A stretch of DNA of 64,000 bases from Alkaliphilus serpentinus (GCF_009017255.1 NZ_WBZB01000022.1:1-64000), one strand, 5' to 3'; shown: positions 7,206 through 17,131, counted from the first letter of the stretch. The notes: a model not told the origin generated them from the letters alone. Numbers and translations: made by a program.

Positions 7206-9116
7206 TTATTGATTTTCGATGATTTCAAATGCTCTAGGTACTAACTGAACATATCCTTTACCCCAGTTAGTAGCTCCAGTTACGGCATCTATTTCGTAAG
7301 TCTTGTTTTCCATAACATAGTTGGTCATTTCATCAAGAACTACTAATGGTAGTTTTCCAGCTAAAGAAGTATCTTTATAATTTGTATACCATCTTCCAGT
7401 TTCACCAACATAGCTTGGGTTGTGCTGCTTAGCCAATGGATTTCCTCTTTGGAACTCTACGTAATCAATAGCCTTTACTTCATTTCCTTCTGCAATTGCT
7501 AATAATTGAACATAATAGGCACTGAAGTAGGTGGCATCGCCTATAAATACATAGATGGTTTCTTCTTGAGCATCCACTAAAGCTTTAGCACCCAATTCTT
7601 GAATGCTATTTTTCCAGCCAGTTGCTCCAGTAATACTGTCTATAGAAGAAAGGTCTTGAGTTTCAACGATCTTAGCTTCCATAGCTTGAAGAATGGCAAG
7701 GGGATCAATACCATATTTTTCACCCCATCTACCAAGGTAATCTGGGTTAACTCTCTTGCTAAGCCCTTCAGCGTCATAGTCATTAAATTCAACTGTTGAA
7801 ATTTGACCATTTGTAATAACAAGTTTAACTTCTGGAGTATAACCTCTTGCATCGGTTTCACCCTTAACTACATATTCACCATCTGCATAGGTAAAGTTTA
7901 CATCTGCTCTTGCAGCGTGATATAATGCACCTGCAGTAAATCTCTTTAAGTCTTCTCCCCAGCCAGTTGCACCTGTAGCAACGTCCACTAGGTTAGGGTC
8001 TTGAGTATCGATTAACTGTTTTTCTCTTTCAGTAATGATTGCTACTGGATCTACTTCTATACCAGCATCCGCTTTCATCGTAATCCATCTAGTTAAATAT
8101 CCATCGTCATTCTTTTTATTAGCACCTTCTGCATTATATGAATCATAGTTAACGGATACAATTTTGCCTCCTTCTATAACCATATCAACAATTGAAGTCC
8201 AGCCTCTTGAATCAGTTAAACCAACGATTCTATAATTACCATCCTTATATCCTTCTACAACTTCTCCACCAAGACCAGCTATTGTAGTCTCGATTGTAGC
8301 TTCATACATAGCCTTAGCCATTGCTTTTTTTGTTAATTCAACAAATTTATGGTGGCTTGAGGTTGCAGTAGTTACAACATCTACAAGGTCAGGATTTTGC
8401 TTAGCTAATAAATCTTCTTCGAAGGCAGGAATAGCTGTCAACATAATATCCCACTTGTATGCATATGCTGGGTCAGATTTACCTAAACCGCTCTCGATAT
8501 CATATTCATCATACACAACTTCAGTTATTTTACCATCTTGAATTGTGATGTCTACCTTAGGAAGTCTATTTCTATTGGTGCTAGCAAGACCTGTTGCAGT
8601 GTAAACTCCATCCTTCATTTGAGCATCAGCTTCAAAATAGTAAACACTATTGGTTCTTACATCTTCATAGGAATATTTTCCTAGAGCTTCTGCCAATTCA
8701 GCAGCAGAAACATAAGATTTACTATCTTTAATTTCAAAGGTTACTTCCTTCATTACTCCATTTACGAATAGATTGAAGCTACCAGCAGCAGCCCTTTCAG
8801 CAGGTGCAGTAACTATAGCTGCTTCACTATCTACTACGAAAATACTTCTAGTTGCAGCATCGTATTTAATGAATAGGCCTAGCTTTTCTACAACCTCTCT
8901 TACTGGAAGGTAAGCCAATCCACCTTCCCATAAGCTTTCACTTAAGCTTTGGTTTTCTCCATTAATGAATAAAACAGTGAACTGGGGTGTTTCACGATAA
9001 TTTGTTGCTGGATCAAGGTTAGGCACTGGCCTATTTGTTGGCAATTCATCCGCTGCAAAGGCTATCATTGGGATCGCCATAAGAATAACTAATAGTACCG
9101 CTAATAGTTTTTTCAT
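7206..9116 (-). CDS. Secreted multi-domain FMN-binding protein with N-terminal copper amine oxidase-like (stalk) domain
   Basis: The 636-residue protein has a type I signal peptide (cleavage near AFA-ADE at 21-22; no lipobox), then a stalk-type domain typical of clostridial cell-surface proteins (LPVREVVEKLGL at about 70-81). Four FMN-binding-like modules follow. Three have TGAT motifs (DVATGATGW, DSITGATGW, DAVTGATNW) matching the D-x-x-T/S-G-A-T site where ApbE attaches FMN through a phosphoester to threonine; the first is degenerate (VTTATSS). The divergent neighbour is apbE, which supports covalent flavinylation outside the cell. Such proteins serve in extracellular electron transfer or reductases; the partner here is unknown. 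GGAGGAAAAAC precedes the ATG. Confidence 0.85.
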   Translation of the reverse strand: MKKLLAVLLVILMAIPMIAFAADELPTNRPVPNLDPATNYRETPQFTVLFINGENQSLSESLWEGGLAYLPVREVVEKLGLFIKYDAATRSIFVVDSEAAIVTAPAERAAAGSFNLFVNGVMKEVTFEIKDSKSYVSAAELAEALGKYSYEDVRTNSVYYFEADAQMKDGVYTATGLASTNRNRLPKVDITIQDGKITEVVYDEYDIESGLGKSDPAYAYKWDIMLTAIPAFEEDLLAKQNPDLVDVVTTATSSHHKFVELTKKAMAKAMYEATIETTIAGLGGEVVEGYKDGNYRIVGLTDSRGWTSIVDMVIEGGKIVSVNYDSYNAEGANKKNDDGYLTRWITMKADAGIEVDPVAIITEREKQLIDTQDPNLVDVATGATGWGEDLKRFTAGALYHAARADVNFTYADGEYVVKGETDARGYTPEVKLVITNGQISTVEFNDYDAEGLSKRVNPDYLGRWGEKYGIDPLAILQAMEAKIVETQDLSSIDSITGATGWKNSIQELGAKALVDAQEETIYVFIGDATYFSAYYVQLLAIAEGNEVKAIDYVEFQRGNPLAKQHNPSYVGETGRWYTNYKDTSLAGKLPLVVLDEMTNYVMENKTYEIDAVTGATNWGKGYVQLVPRAFEIIENQ

Positions 9117-9379
9117 GTTTTTCCTCCTTTTATTTATAAATCCTTCGAAGACATTGTTAAATATGTAACATTTTGAGGCATGTCTTCAAACGTACACAAT
9201 TAATAAATATTCTACAAAAATGATATAATTCCTGCTAAATAATAGAATTTTATAATTAATAATTGTTTTAAACTGTTCATATTGTTAATAACCTTCCTAT
9301 CCCTTGGTTGAGGAGAATCTTTACAATTTATATGCAAATTGATATAATTACTTAGTATAAAGAGGAGGGTGTCGTATTT
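9117..9379. promoter_or_regulatory. Divergent promoter region between the FMN-binding protein and apbE
   Basis: The gap carries AT-rich promoter-like sequence for both directions, including a TATAAT-like -10 (GATATAAT near 9340-9350) ahead of apbE. A perfect 8-bp inverted repeat (GAAGACAT at 9147-9154 and ATGTCTTC at 9180-9187) lies in the leader of the FMN-binding protein gene and could be an operator or RNA stem. Confidence 0.4.
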
Positions 9380-10426
9380 ATGTCAAAGTTTTCATATAGA
9401 GTATTACTTTTGGCTCTATTGGTGTTAATTACTTCCCTATTTTCCGCCTGCAGTACAGAACCCAAGGAGCCAGTTCAAGTAGAGGATGATCAATCAATTT
9501 TAGGAACCTTTGGTCAGATTCGAGTTTTTGCTGCCAGTGAAAAAAAGGGAATTAAAGCCATAGAGGCAGCCTTTAAGAGAATACAATATGTTGAGGATAC
9601 CATGAGTACCTCTGTTAATGATAGTGATGTACATCAAATAAATCAGGCTGCAGGAGAAGCTTCAGTAAAGGTTGCCCCTGAAACCATAAAGGTAATCGAA
9701 GCAGGAATAAAGTATCACCAGATTACTGGTGGGAGGTTTAATATCCTACTAGGCTCCCTAATCGAGCTTTGGGGTATCGGTAAGCCTCATCAGAAGGTTC
9801 CCACCGATGTTGAAATTGATGAAGCAAGAAAGCATATTGATATTCAACAGATTGAAATAACCAATAACAAGGTTCATTTAAAGGATTCTGATATGCTTAT
9901 GGACTTAGGGGGAATTGCAAAGGGCTATGCAGTGGATGAAGCCGTGAAGGTCTTAAAGGATCATGGAGTTAAAAGTGGCTTTGTAAATATGGGGGGAGAT
10001 GTTTATGCCATTGGTTCAAAGCCTGATGGAAGCCCTTGGTATATCGGAGTTCAAAATCCTATTATCGGAGCTAATAACTCTATTATAAGAGTCCCCTTGG
10101 TGGATCGATCAATCGTAACCTCAGGAGATTATGAGCGATACTTCGTGGAGAATGGAGAGCGTTATCATCATATAATTGATCCAGCCACCGGAAAACCTTC
10201 TAGAAAACAATTGGTAAGTGTAACAATCCTTTCAGATAAAGGAATGGATGGAGATGCCCTTTCAACAGCAGTCTTTGTTATGGGCCTTGAGGAGGGTTTA
10301 GCCTTTATTGAAGCCCAAGAGGGAATTGATGCCATCCTCATAACCAAGGATAAGGAAGTATATGTAACCACTGGTATAAAAGATCAGATTGAAATTATTG
10401 ATAATCAATTTAAAATAGCAAATTAA
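9380..10426 (+). CDS. apbE: FAD:protein FMN transferase ApbE (lipoprotein)
   Basis: ApbE cuts FAD and transfers FMN to a threonine or serine of exported flavoproteins, using Mg2+. The 348-residue product has a lipoprotein signal with lipobox LFSAC (Cys24), the substrate and flavin binding motifs MSTSVNDSDV and DLGGIAKGYAVD (about 177-188), NMGGDVYAIG (about 204-213) and the HHIIDPATGKP catalytic region near 265-275, and the SDKGMDGDALSTAVFVMG metal-binding end. Location outside the membrane fits a role on the secreted FMN-binding protein encoded divergently at 7206-9116. AGAGGAGGG precedes the start; a terminator follows at once. Confidence 0.93.
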   Translation: MSKFSYRVLLLALLVLITSLFSACSTEPKEPVQVEDDQSILGTFGQIRVFAASEKKGIKAIEAAFKRIQYVEDTMSTSVNDSDVHQINQAAGEASVKVAPETIKVIEAGIKYHQITGGRFNILLGSLIELWGIGKPHQKVPTDVEIDEARKHIDIQQIEITNNKVHLKDSDMLMDLGGIAKGYAVDEAVKVLKDHGVKSGFVNMGGDVYAIGSKPDGSPWYIGVQNPIIGANNSIIRVPLVDRSIVTSGDYERYFVENGERYHHIIDPATGKPSRKQLVSVTILSDKGMDGDALSTAVFVMGLEEGLAFIEAQEGIDAILITKDKEVYVTTGIKDQIEIIDNQFKIAN

Positions 10427-10453
10427 ACGAGGGAGCCAAAGGCTCCCTTGTTT
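10426..10453. terminator. Bidirectional terminator after apbE
   Basis: A GGGAGCC-AAA-GGCTCCC hairpin followed by TTGTTT; it also serves the convergent HAD gene. Confidence 0.8.
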
Positions 10454-10456
10454 AAT

Positions 10457-11182
10457 TTAGATAATATCCACTTCAGCACCGACTTTATATATGACATCTT
10501 TTCTTTCAATGATAATTAGAGTATTCTTTACCAACTGGGGGTCACTTTTAATATTAAGCAATAACTCCCTTGCTGGGTTTATAGCAACTGGATTACCCAC
10601 CAGCTTCAGCATAGAAAAGTCACCGTTGGTATCACCATAGGCATAACTTCCTTCAAGATTTATGTTGTATTTCTCTACAAATTCCATTATAGCATCATGC
10701 TTATTATTAGAGTCCCACATTTGATCAATCTCTCCAGTAAAATAGTCATTTTCATCTACTTTATATTGAGTACCCTTAAAATCTGTTACTTTATACTTAA
10801 TAGCCATTTTCTCTACCAGGTAATCAGGACTACCTGAAACAAAGAATATTTTATGACCTTGTTCTTTATGCCACAGAATCTGATCCCTTGTATATCTATA
10901 AACTCTATCCCCCTTCATATCAATGATTTGATTGGAAATAAAATTAATTTCACCTCGATTTAAGCCCTTCATGGATTGCAGGTATATTGCTGCCACCTCA
11001 AGAAGATAATCCTCATAATCACCTTGTCTTTTATCCCAACTATGAAAAAGCTTCTTTGCTGCACTGTGCCATATAGCTGGATCTATAATTTCATATTTCA
11101 ATAGCTTTTGAAAATGCTCCAGCATCAAGGAATTTCTATATAAGGTTCCATCTATATCAATAAAAACACCAATACTACTCAT
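10457..11182 (-). CDS. HAD family hydrolase (phosphoserine phosphatase-like, IB type)
   Basis: The protein of about 241 residues shows the HAD motifs: IDIDGTL with nucleophile and acid Asp9/Asp11, the FFVSGSPDYL motif II, a helical cap with YFTGEID (PSPase-like/HAD-IB pattern), and GDTNGDFSML as motif III. Members hydrolyse small phosphomonoesters such as phosphoserine or sugar phosphates; the substrate is not visible. The ATG at 11180-11182 has GGGAGG seven bases upstream and is preferred over an in-frame ATG at 11200 that lacks one. No catalytic residue is missing. Confidence 0.8.
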   Translation of the reverse strand: MSSIGVFIDIDGTLYRNSLMLEHFQKLLKYEIIDPAIWHSAAKKLFHSWDKRQGDYEDYLLEVAAIYLQSMKGLNRGEINFISNQIIDMKGDRVYRYTRDQILWHKEQGHKIFFVSGSPDYLVEKMAIKYKVTDFKGTQYKVDENDYFTGEIDQMWDSNNKHDAIMEFVEKYNINLEGSYAYGDTNGDFSMLKLVGNPVAINPARELLLNIKSDPQLVKNTLIIIERKDVIYKVGAEVDII

Positions 11183-11294
11183 ACCATTCCCTCCCATCAT
11201 TCATGTTTTTTTATTAATACTCTAAATTCAAACTTATAAACAATAATACCATACTTATAGATTAATTCTATCACATAATAGACAAGAATATAAA

Positions 11295-11328
11295 AAACAA
11301 CTGATAAGCATTAGCCTATCAGTTGTCC
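11295..11328 (-). terminator. Terminator of the cyanophycin operon
   Basis: ACAACTGATA pairs with TATCAGTTGT around a ten-base loop; on the minus strand it is followed by TTTTTTA, 20-50 bases after the cphA stop. Confidence 0.75.
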
Positions 11329-11344
11329 TCTGATCATTTTTACA

Positions 11345-13999
11345 TTAAGCCTTAATTGCCAGCTGTGGCTCAATTGTCACCTTTTCACCAGTATGATCTA
11401 ATACAGCTTCATAGTGTTTAATTAAATCTAGTAGCGGTTTATATTCTTCGTAGAAAACAATAATGGTATCATTGGGTTGTGCTCCTTCGATTGCCCTCCT
11501 AAGGGCTTCAACCTCACAACACTCTATGAGGATTTTGTCCTCAGGAACTCCACCTAAACAGCAGCCTTTTTTTAGGATCTTAGCAACCTCTTCTTCTTTT
11601 CTTCCCCTTAAGTCCTTATCCTCTTTAATGTATATATAGTCAAAATATTTCCCACTTATTTCACCTACTTTTAAGATATTAATATCTGTTCTATCTCCAG
11701 GCACACCAATAACTCCTATTAACCGACCAGTTTTTATCTCCTTAAGACCCTCTAAAACCTTGGTATATCCATCAATATTGTGACCATAATCCACTATGAC
11801 CTTAAAGTCTTTTAGTTGGAAAACATTAAATCTGCCAGGATTATCTACATCATTACTATAGAAGGCCTCCATAGCCTCTTTTATGACTTTTCTATCAATT
11901 CCATAGGAGTAAGCTGCAGCCATAGCGGCTAAACTGTTTTCAATGTTATATTTTAGTATGCCTCCATAGGTGGAGGGTATTTTATTAACTGGCATTACAT
12001 AGTGACTTTTATTACCATCGTAGAAATATACTTTATTGTCTAGAAGATATACTGCTTTACCCCTATTCTCCATATGCTGCTTTAAGAGGGGATTATTAAG
12101 ATTTTGACTAAAATAAATCACCTTACATCTTACTCCCTCCAATATAAGGGGAGTATATTCATCATCTGCATTTAATACCGCATAACCCTCATCCTTTATT
12201 GCTTCAACAACAAGGGCCTTTACCTTAGCCATCTCCTCAAGATTGTTGATACCATCTATCCCCAAATGATCATCACCAATATTAGTGATAATGCCAACAT
12301 CTGCTAGATCATATCCTAAACCTCTATTGACAATTCCCCCTCTAGCAGTTTCTAATACCGCTGCCTCCACCCTCTTATCTAAAAGGACGGCCTTGGCGCT
12401 TTGAGGCCCTGTAGTGTCCCCCTTCATAACCTCTTCATCATTTATATATACTCCTCCAGTTGTGGTCATTCCAACTGTCACTCCAGTTTTTCGCAATATA
12501 TTGGCCAGCATTCTGGTGGTGGTGGTTTTACCGTTGGTACCTGTAATTGAGAAAATCGGAATTGAAGTAGGGCAATTGGCTGGAAATAACATATCCAATA
12601 TGGCTCCTGCAACGTTTCTATCCTTCCCTCGAGAAGGATAATGATGCATTCTTATTCCAGGACAGGCATTAAGCTCAATGATTCCCCCTCCTGTTTCCCT
12701 AATATTCATAGATATATCCTGGGCCACTACATCCACGCCAGCAATATCTAATCCAATAATCTCAACCGCCTTAGTAAATAACTTCACATTCTCTGGGTGA
12801 ATTTCATCGGTTACATCAATTGCAATTCCTCCAGTGCTGAGGTTAGCCGTTTCCCTTAGATAAACCACCTCATTTTCTCTAGGAATAGAATGAAGATCTA
12901 TTTGGTATTTCTCCAAAAATAGAGCCATAGCCTCATCCATCTTTATCTTTGTTAAGGGCTTTTCATGATCCTCTCCCCTTAAAGGATTCTGATTCTCTAT
13001 ATCTATCAGCTCTTTTATGGTATTTAATCCATTTCCTACTACATGAGCCACAATTCTTTCTGCCACCGCTACAAGCTTACCATCAACAACAATTCCACGG
13101 TAATGCTTACCTTTTATATAATCCTCCACCATAATTTGATCACCATAGAGGCTTGCTAAATGATAGGCCTTTTCAACCTCTTCAGAGGACTTCAAATTGG
13201 TTGAGACTCCCTTTCCTTGATTTCCGTTATTGGGTTTTACCACCACTGGATAGCTTAATTCCTCTGCCACTTTAATGGCATCCGTCAGAGTCGTTACTGC
13301 CCTTCCTCTAGGTACTGGAATATTAAATATCTCCAGCAAACCTTTTGTCAGCTCCTTATCACAGGCTGCATCTACCGATATGCAATTTGTTAAAGAAGAA
13401 ATAGTAGCCTGAATTCTTCTGCTATATTTACCATAACCAAGATGAACTAGGCTATTGTCTGCCAATCTAATGGTTGGAATGCCCCTTTTGTTGGCCTCAG
13501 AAACAATGGCCATCGTGCTGGGCCCCAATTGTTTTTCCCTTATTTTCTTTTGAATTTCTTGTAGTCTTTCATCTACATTTATGGATTTACCTTCAAGGTA
13601 ACCTTCTAGAATATCAAAGGCCAGTTTTCCTGCCTCGTAACCAGCAACCTCATCATAGTAAGTGAATACTATGGTATAGATTGTTTCCTTCTCTAGATAT
13701 CTGGTTTTTCCGAAATGCACTTTAAAACCAAGGATGCTTTGAATTTCAATAGCAACATGTTCTAATATATGGGGGATATAGGTACCCCTCTTTAACCTCT
13801 CAACAAATCCACCTTTATATCCTCTACTGCATTTATGCTCCTTCAGTCCCGGAAATTGTCTTAATAAAGTTTCATTAAAGTTTCTTATATCACAGGAGGG
13901 TATATCTAAATACTTATCTACATCTACATCCATTCTAATAACTGGAGAATGGCTATAGATGTTTCTACCCTGATATACCCTAATGTTGATAAGCTTCAT
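11345..13999 (-). CDS. cphA: Cyanophycin synthetase CphA
   Basis: CphA polymerises aspartate and arginine into multi-L-arginyl-poly-L-aspartate, a nitrogen store, using ATP. The 884 residues fit the usual length and domain order: an N-terminal domain (1 to about 160, with HILEHVAIEIQ), an ATP-grasp domain (about 210-470, with YPVVVKPNNGNQGKGV and GIIELNACPGIRMHHYPS) that adds aspartate, and a Mur ligase-like domain (P-loop GTNGKTTTTR at about 486-495) that adds arginine. The ATG overlaps the end of cphB by four bases, so the two are translationally coupled. GGAGGAGCAGAA is the ribosome site inside cphB. Confidence 0.95.
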   Translation of the reverse strand: MKLINIRVYQGRNIYSHSPVIRMDVDVDKYLDIPSCDIRNFNETLLRQFPGLKEHKCSRGYKGGFVERLKRGTYIPHILEHVAIEIQSILGFKVHFGKTRYLEKETIYTIVFTYYDEVAGYEAGKLAFDILEGYLEGKSINVDERLQEIQKKIREKQLGPSTMAIVSEANKRGIPTIRLADNSLVHLGYGKYSRRIQATISSLTNCISVDAACDKELTKGLLEIFNIPVPRGRAVTTLTDAIKVAEELSYPVVVKPNNGNQGKGVSTNLKSSEEVEKAYHLASLYGDQIMVEDYIKGKHYRGIVVDGKLVAVAERIVAHVVGNGLNTIKELIDIENQNPLRGEDHEKPLTKIKMDEAMALFLEKYQIDLHSIPRENEVVYLRETANLSTGGIAIDVTDEIHPENVKLFTKAVEIIGLDIAGVDVVAQDISMNIRETGGGIIELNACPGIRMHHYPSRGKDRNVAGAILDMLFPANCPTSIPIFSITGTNGKTTTTRMLANILRKTGVTVGMTTTGGVYINDEEVMKGDTTGPQSAKAVLLDKRVEAAVLETARGGIVNRGLGYDLADVGIITNIGDDHLGIDGINNLEEMAKVKALVVEAIKDEGYAVLNADDEYTPLILEGVRCKVIYFSQNLNNPLLKQHMENRGKAVYLLDNKVYFYDGNKSHYVMPVNKIPSTYGGILKYNIENSLAAMAAAYSYGIDRKVIKEAMEAFYSNDVDNPGRFNVFQLKDFKVIVDYGHNIDGYTKVLEGLKEIKTGRLIGVIGVPGDRTDINILKVGEISGKYFDYIYIKEDKDLRGRKEEEVAKILKKGCCLGGVPEDKILIECCEVEALRRAIEGAQPNDTIIVFYEEYKPLLDLIKHYEAVLDHTGEKVTIEPQLAIKA

Positions 14000-14847
14000 T
14001 TCTGCTCCTCCTTATCCTTTTCCTCATGTTGGAGAATAGCTTTTCTAGTAACTAAATTAAAGCCATATCCTGTAGGTAATATGTGTATCTTTATATTGGT
14101 AATGACCAAAGGCTCATTTGGAAATTGTTCTGATATATTGGTGTATTCTATATCCATACCATCAACGATGGTAACAACCCCAGACCCAATAACCTCCAAT
14201 TCAGTCTTTTTGTTAACAACAATGGCTGTATCTTCATCGATTCCAATCCCAAGGGTTGATGGATTTTGAGCAACAGCACCTAATAGTCTTCCAATTCTTC
14301 CCCTTTGATTAAAATGTTGATCTACTATGGCTCCATTTAAAAATCCCATACCCGGGGCCATCTTTATGGTACACTTTCGAGGGGCATCTTCGTCATCACC
14401 CTCAACCACCATTATCTGACTCATCATGGAAGCTCCAGCACTGGTTCCAGCCACCACTAAGCCCTCCTTCATCAGCTCCATGATTCTTTTATGAAAGGAA
14501 GTTCCTCCTAGTATACTGGAAATTCTCAACTGGTCTCCACCTACAAAAAAAAGACAAGATACATCTGATAAGGTATCATAAAATTGCTTTCGATTGGCCT
14601 CTATTCGATCCCTTATATTAATCGCTTCAACCCTTTCTGCTCCAATATCATAAAAAATCCTTTTATATTCCTCCCCCACCTCCAGGGGATAATTGGTGGC
14701 GGTGGTAATAATGGCTACCCTAGAATCTTTTCCTCCTGATACCTCTATTACCTTTTTTAAAATTTCTTTATCAGCCTTTTTATCCTCTCCACCACCAATG
14801 ATAATCAATTTTGTATAATCATCTCTATCGATTTCTGTCTTCTTCAT
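13996..14847 (-). CDS. cphB: Cyanophycinase CphB
   Basis: CphB is a serine exopeptidase of family S51 that breaks cyanophycin into beta-Asp-Arg dipeptides. The 283-residue protein has LIIIGGGEDK near the start, FVGGDQLR near 100, the nucleophile motif VVAGTSAGASMMS (serine near 135) and the GIGIDEDTAIVV strand that closes the active site. It is cytoplasmic, with no signal peptide. It leads the operon and overlaps cphA by four bases, so synthesis and breakdown of the polymer are co-transcribed. Start context is AGGAGTAAAGT before ATG. Confidence 0.93.
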   Translation of the reverse strand: MKKTEIDRDDYTKLIIIGGGEDKKADKEILKKVIEVSGGKDSRVAIITTATNYPLEVGEEYKRIFYDIGAERVEAINIRDRIEANRKQFYDTLSDVSCLFFVGGDQLRISSILGGTSFHKRIMELMKEGLVVAGTSAGASMMSQIMVVEGDDEDAPRKCTIKMAPGMGFLNGAIVDQHFNQRGRIGRLLGAVAQNPSTLGIGIDEDTAIVVNKKTELEVIGSGVVTIVDGMDIEYTNISEQFPNEPLVITNIKIHILPTGYGFNLVTRKAILQHEEKDKEEQK

Positions 14848-14932
14848 ACTTTACTCCTTCCCAACAAACTACCTATATTTTTTCCTTTCATAAGCTAAAT
14901 ATTCAGTGGTTATACTAAGGAAGTGGTCATAA

Positions 14933-14964
14933 ATAAAAAAAATCGTGTTTCCACGATTTTTTCA
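14933..14964 (-). terminator. Terminator of the Na/Pi symporter gene
   Basis: AAAAAATCGTG pairs with CACGATTTTTT around a short loop just beyond the stop codon of the minus-strand gene; T-rich on both strands. Confidence 0.75.
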
Positions 14965-14978
14965 TTATCCATTATTAA

Positions 14979-16592
14979 CTATTTTTTTTCTTTTAATTCA
15001 TCTAAAACTGACATTGCTATATTAGAGGAGTGGTCGCTAATTCTTTCTAGATTACTAATAATATCTAAAAAAATCACACCAGAGCTCGGAACACATTGTT
15101 GATTATTTAATCTACCGATATGATTTGCCCTTAGGGATTTTTCCATAGTATCTACCTTGCCCTCAATTTCTATTACCTTCATGGCTAAGCTTCCGTCTAG
15201 AGTCTTCATAGCCGTTAAAGAATCCTTAAAGGCCCTTATTACCAAATCTGACATTTCTTTAAGCTCCCCTATGGCTACCTCTGAGAAATTTAATTGATTA
15301 TCTAACTTGTATTGGGCAAGCTCAGCTATATTTTCTGCATGATCCCCAACTCGTTCAATATCGTTAATGGTATTAAATAAGCCATCCACTGTTTCTCTGT
15401 TTTTATTGGAAATATTTGTATTGGAAAGCTTTACTAAGTACTGAGCCAGCTCCCTTTCCAATTCATTTACAATTTTCTCCTTTTTAAAGGTTTCATCAAT
15501 TTTCTTTTGGCTACCCTCCATAAAGGACGCTATAGAGTGCTCTAGAGAATCTCTTGCAACATTACCCATATGCAGGGTTTCTTTAATTGCACTTCCCAAG
15601 GCAATTGAAGGGGTTTCTAGAATACGATAATCTATATACTTAACACCCACAACTGCATCCTCTTCACCAGGTATGATTTTTTTAGATAGATAAACCAGTA
15701 ACTTAGCAAAGGGTAGCATAATTAGAGTGTTGGTTATATTAAAGATTGTATGGGCGTTGGCTATTTGTCTTGGTATATCTGTTGGATCAATTCTGGTAAT
15801 TATCTCGAATAGAGGCCTTTGTAGGAATATAATAAAGACTAAAGTACCCACAACATTGAACATAAAATGTACGGCAGCGGCCCTTTTGGCAGTACGATTA
15901 GCCCCGATACTAGAAATTATTGCAGTAGTGGTAGTACCAATATTAATACCAAATAAAATAGGCAGGCCTGCAGTTATAGGGATTAGTCCCTGGGTAGCTA
16001 GTGCCAGAAGAATACCCGTTGAAGCCGAGCTACTTTGAACAGCAACAGTAATTAAGAATCCTGCTAAAATTCCATAGAATTGGTTTTCACCAAAGGATAT
16101 AAACATATCTTTAAAGAAGGCTGATTCCCTTAAGGGCCTTAAAGCATCTCCCATGTATTTCATACCGATAAATAGGATTCCGAAGCCAATTAAGGCCTCA
16201 GCCAGCTGCTTGATTCGTCTATTCTCGGTGAATAGCCAAACTCCTACGGCAATACCAACAATAATGGGGGCATATTTATCAATTTTAATGGTAATTAATT
16301 GAGCTGTAATGGTTGTACCAATATTGGCTCCCATAATTACTCCAACTGCTTGAGTTAGCTTCATCATTCCCGCATTTACAAAACCAACCACCATTACTGT
16401 GGTTGCACTACTGCTTTGAACTATAGCTGTTACTATGGCCCCAACTATCACTCCAATAAATCGATTGTTGGTTAACATACCTATAATTGCTTTTAGCTTA
16501 TCTCCGGCTGCCTTCTGCAAACCAGAGCTCATTACATTCATCCCATAAAGGAATAAACCTAAGCCTCCTATAAGACCAAATGCTATTTCCAT
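14979..16592 (-). CDS. Na/Pi cotransporter family protein with C-terminal PhoU-like domain
   Basis: The roughly 537-residue protein combines an NptA-type PNaS transporter (about eight to nine membrane segments, residues 1-320) with a cytoplasmic PhoU-like helical domain (about 340-530). The duplicated family motif appears twice as VQSSSATTVMVVGF and VQSSSASTGILLAL, each followed by a GxNIGTT sequence. It likely imports phosphate with sodium, or exports phosphate as some family members do. The ATG at 16590-16592 follows GAGGAGG and is preferred over an upstream start at 16640. No phosphate-system genes lie nearby. Confidence 0.88.
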   Translation of the reverse strand: MEIAFGLIGGLGLFLYGMNVMSSGLQKAAGDKLKAIIGMLTNNRFIGVIVGAIVTAIVQSSSATTVMVVGFVNAGMMKLTQAVGVIMGANIGTTITAQLITIKIDKYAPIIVGIAVGVWLFTENRRIKQLAEALIGFGILFIGMKYMGDALRPLRESAFFKDMFISFGENQFYGILAGFLITVAVQSSSASTGILLALATQGLIPITAGLPILFGINIGTTTTAIISSIGANRTAKRAAAVHFMFNVVGTLVFIIFLQRPLFEIITRIDPTDIPRQIANAHTIFNITNTLIMLPFAKLLVYLSKKIIPGEEDAVVGVKYIDYRILETPSIALGSAIKETLHMGNVARDSLEHSIASFMEGSQKKIDETFKKEKIVNELERELAQYLVKLSNTNISNKNRETVDGLFNTINDIERVGDHAENIAELAQYKLDNQLNFSEVAIGELKEMSDLVIRAFKDSLTAMKTLDGSLAMKVIEIEGKVDTMEKSLRANHIGRLNNQQCVPSSGVIFLDIISNLERISDHSSNIAMSVLDELKEKK

Positions 16593-16841
16593 TTTAAACC
16601 TCCTCATTTGTTTTAGCTGCAACCCTACTCCACAAAACACACCATCTAATACTAATCCTTTTCAAGGGTGGTTGCGTTAATTATTTGTTAGGTAAATGTT
16701 AATTTTGTGTTAATTTTTTTATGATTTCAATTAAGTTTTTTATCTCAATTTAGGGATATACATTTAAAGAAATTTATGGTATTCTAAATATGAATTTTTT
16801 TGCTTATAATTATACAAAGTATAAGAAGGAGGAATACATAA

Positions 16842-17069
16842 ATGTTTGAACAAATTCGTACTATCATTGCTGAGCAATTGGGGATTACAGATGTTGAGTC
16901 TATTAAAAGATCAACCTCATTAATCAATGATCTTGATGCTGATTCTTTAGATGCCGTTGAAATCATCATGGCCATCGAAGATGAGTTTGGAGTTGAAATT
17001 CCCGATGAAGAAGCAGAAGGCTTCAAGAATATCGGCGATATCGTTAGTTATGTAGAGAACCACAGATAA
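16842..17069 (+). CDS. acpP: Acyl carrier protein
   Basis: ACP carries growing acyl chains in fatty acid synthesis on a phosphopantetheine arm. The 75-residue acidic protein has the attachment motif [10 protein letters not shown] (serine near residue 37) and the conserved [14 protein letters not shown] helix, and its length is normal. AAGGAGG precedes the ATG. Unusually it is monocistronic, with no fab or plsX neighbour and its own terminator, so it may be a second, specialised ACP instead of the housekeeping copy; the sequence itself looks ordinary. Confidence 0.93.
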   Translation: MFEQIRTIIAEQLGITDVESIKRSTSLINDLDADSLDAVEIIMAIEDEFGVEIPDEEAEGFKNIGDIVSYVENHR

Positions 17070-17095
17070 TTCATTGATATCTATTAAGATTTTTT

Positions 17096-17131
17096 ACTAA
17101 AGTGCTGAGATCCTCAGCACTTTAGTTTTTT
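17096..17131 (+). terminator. Terminator of acpP
   Basis: AAAGTGCTGAG pairs with CTCAGCACTTT around ATC, followed by AGTTTTTT. Confidence 0.85.
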
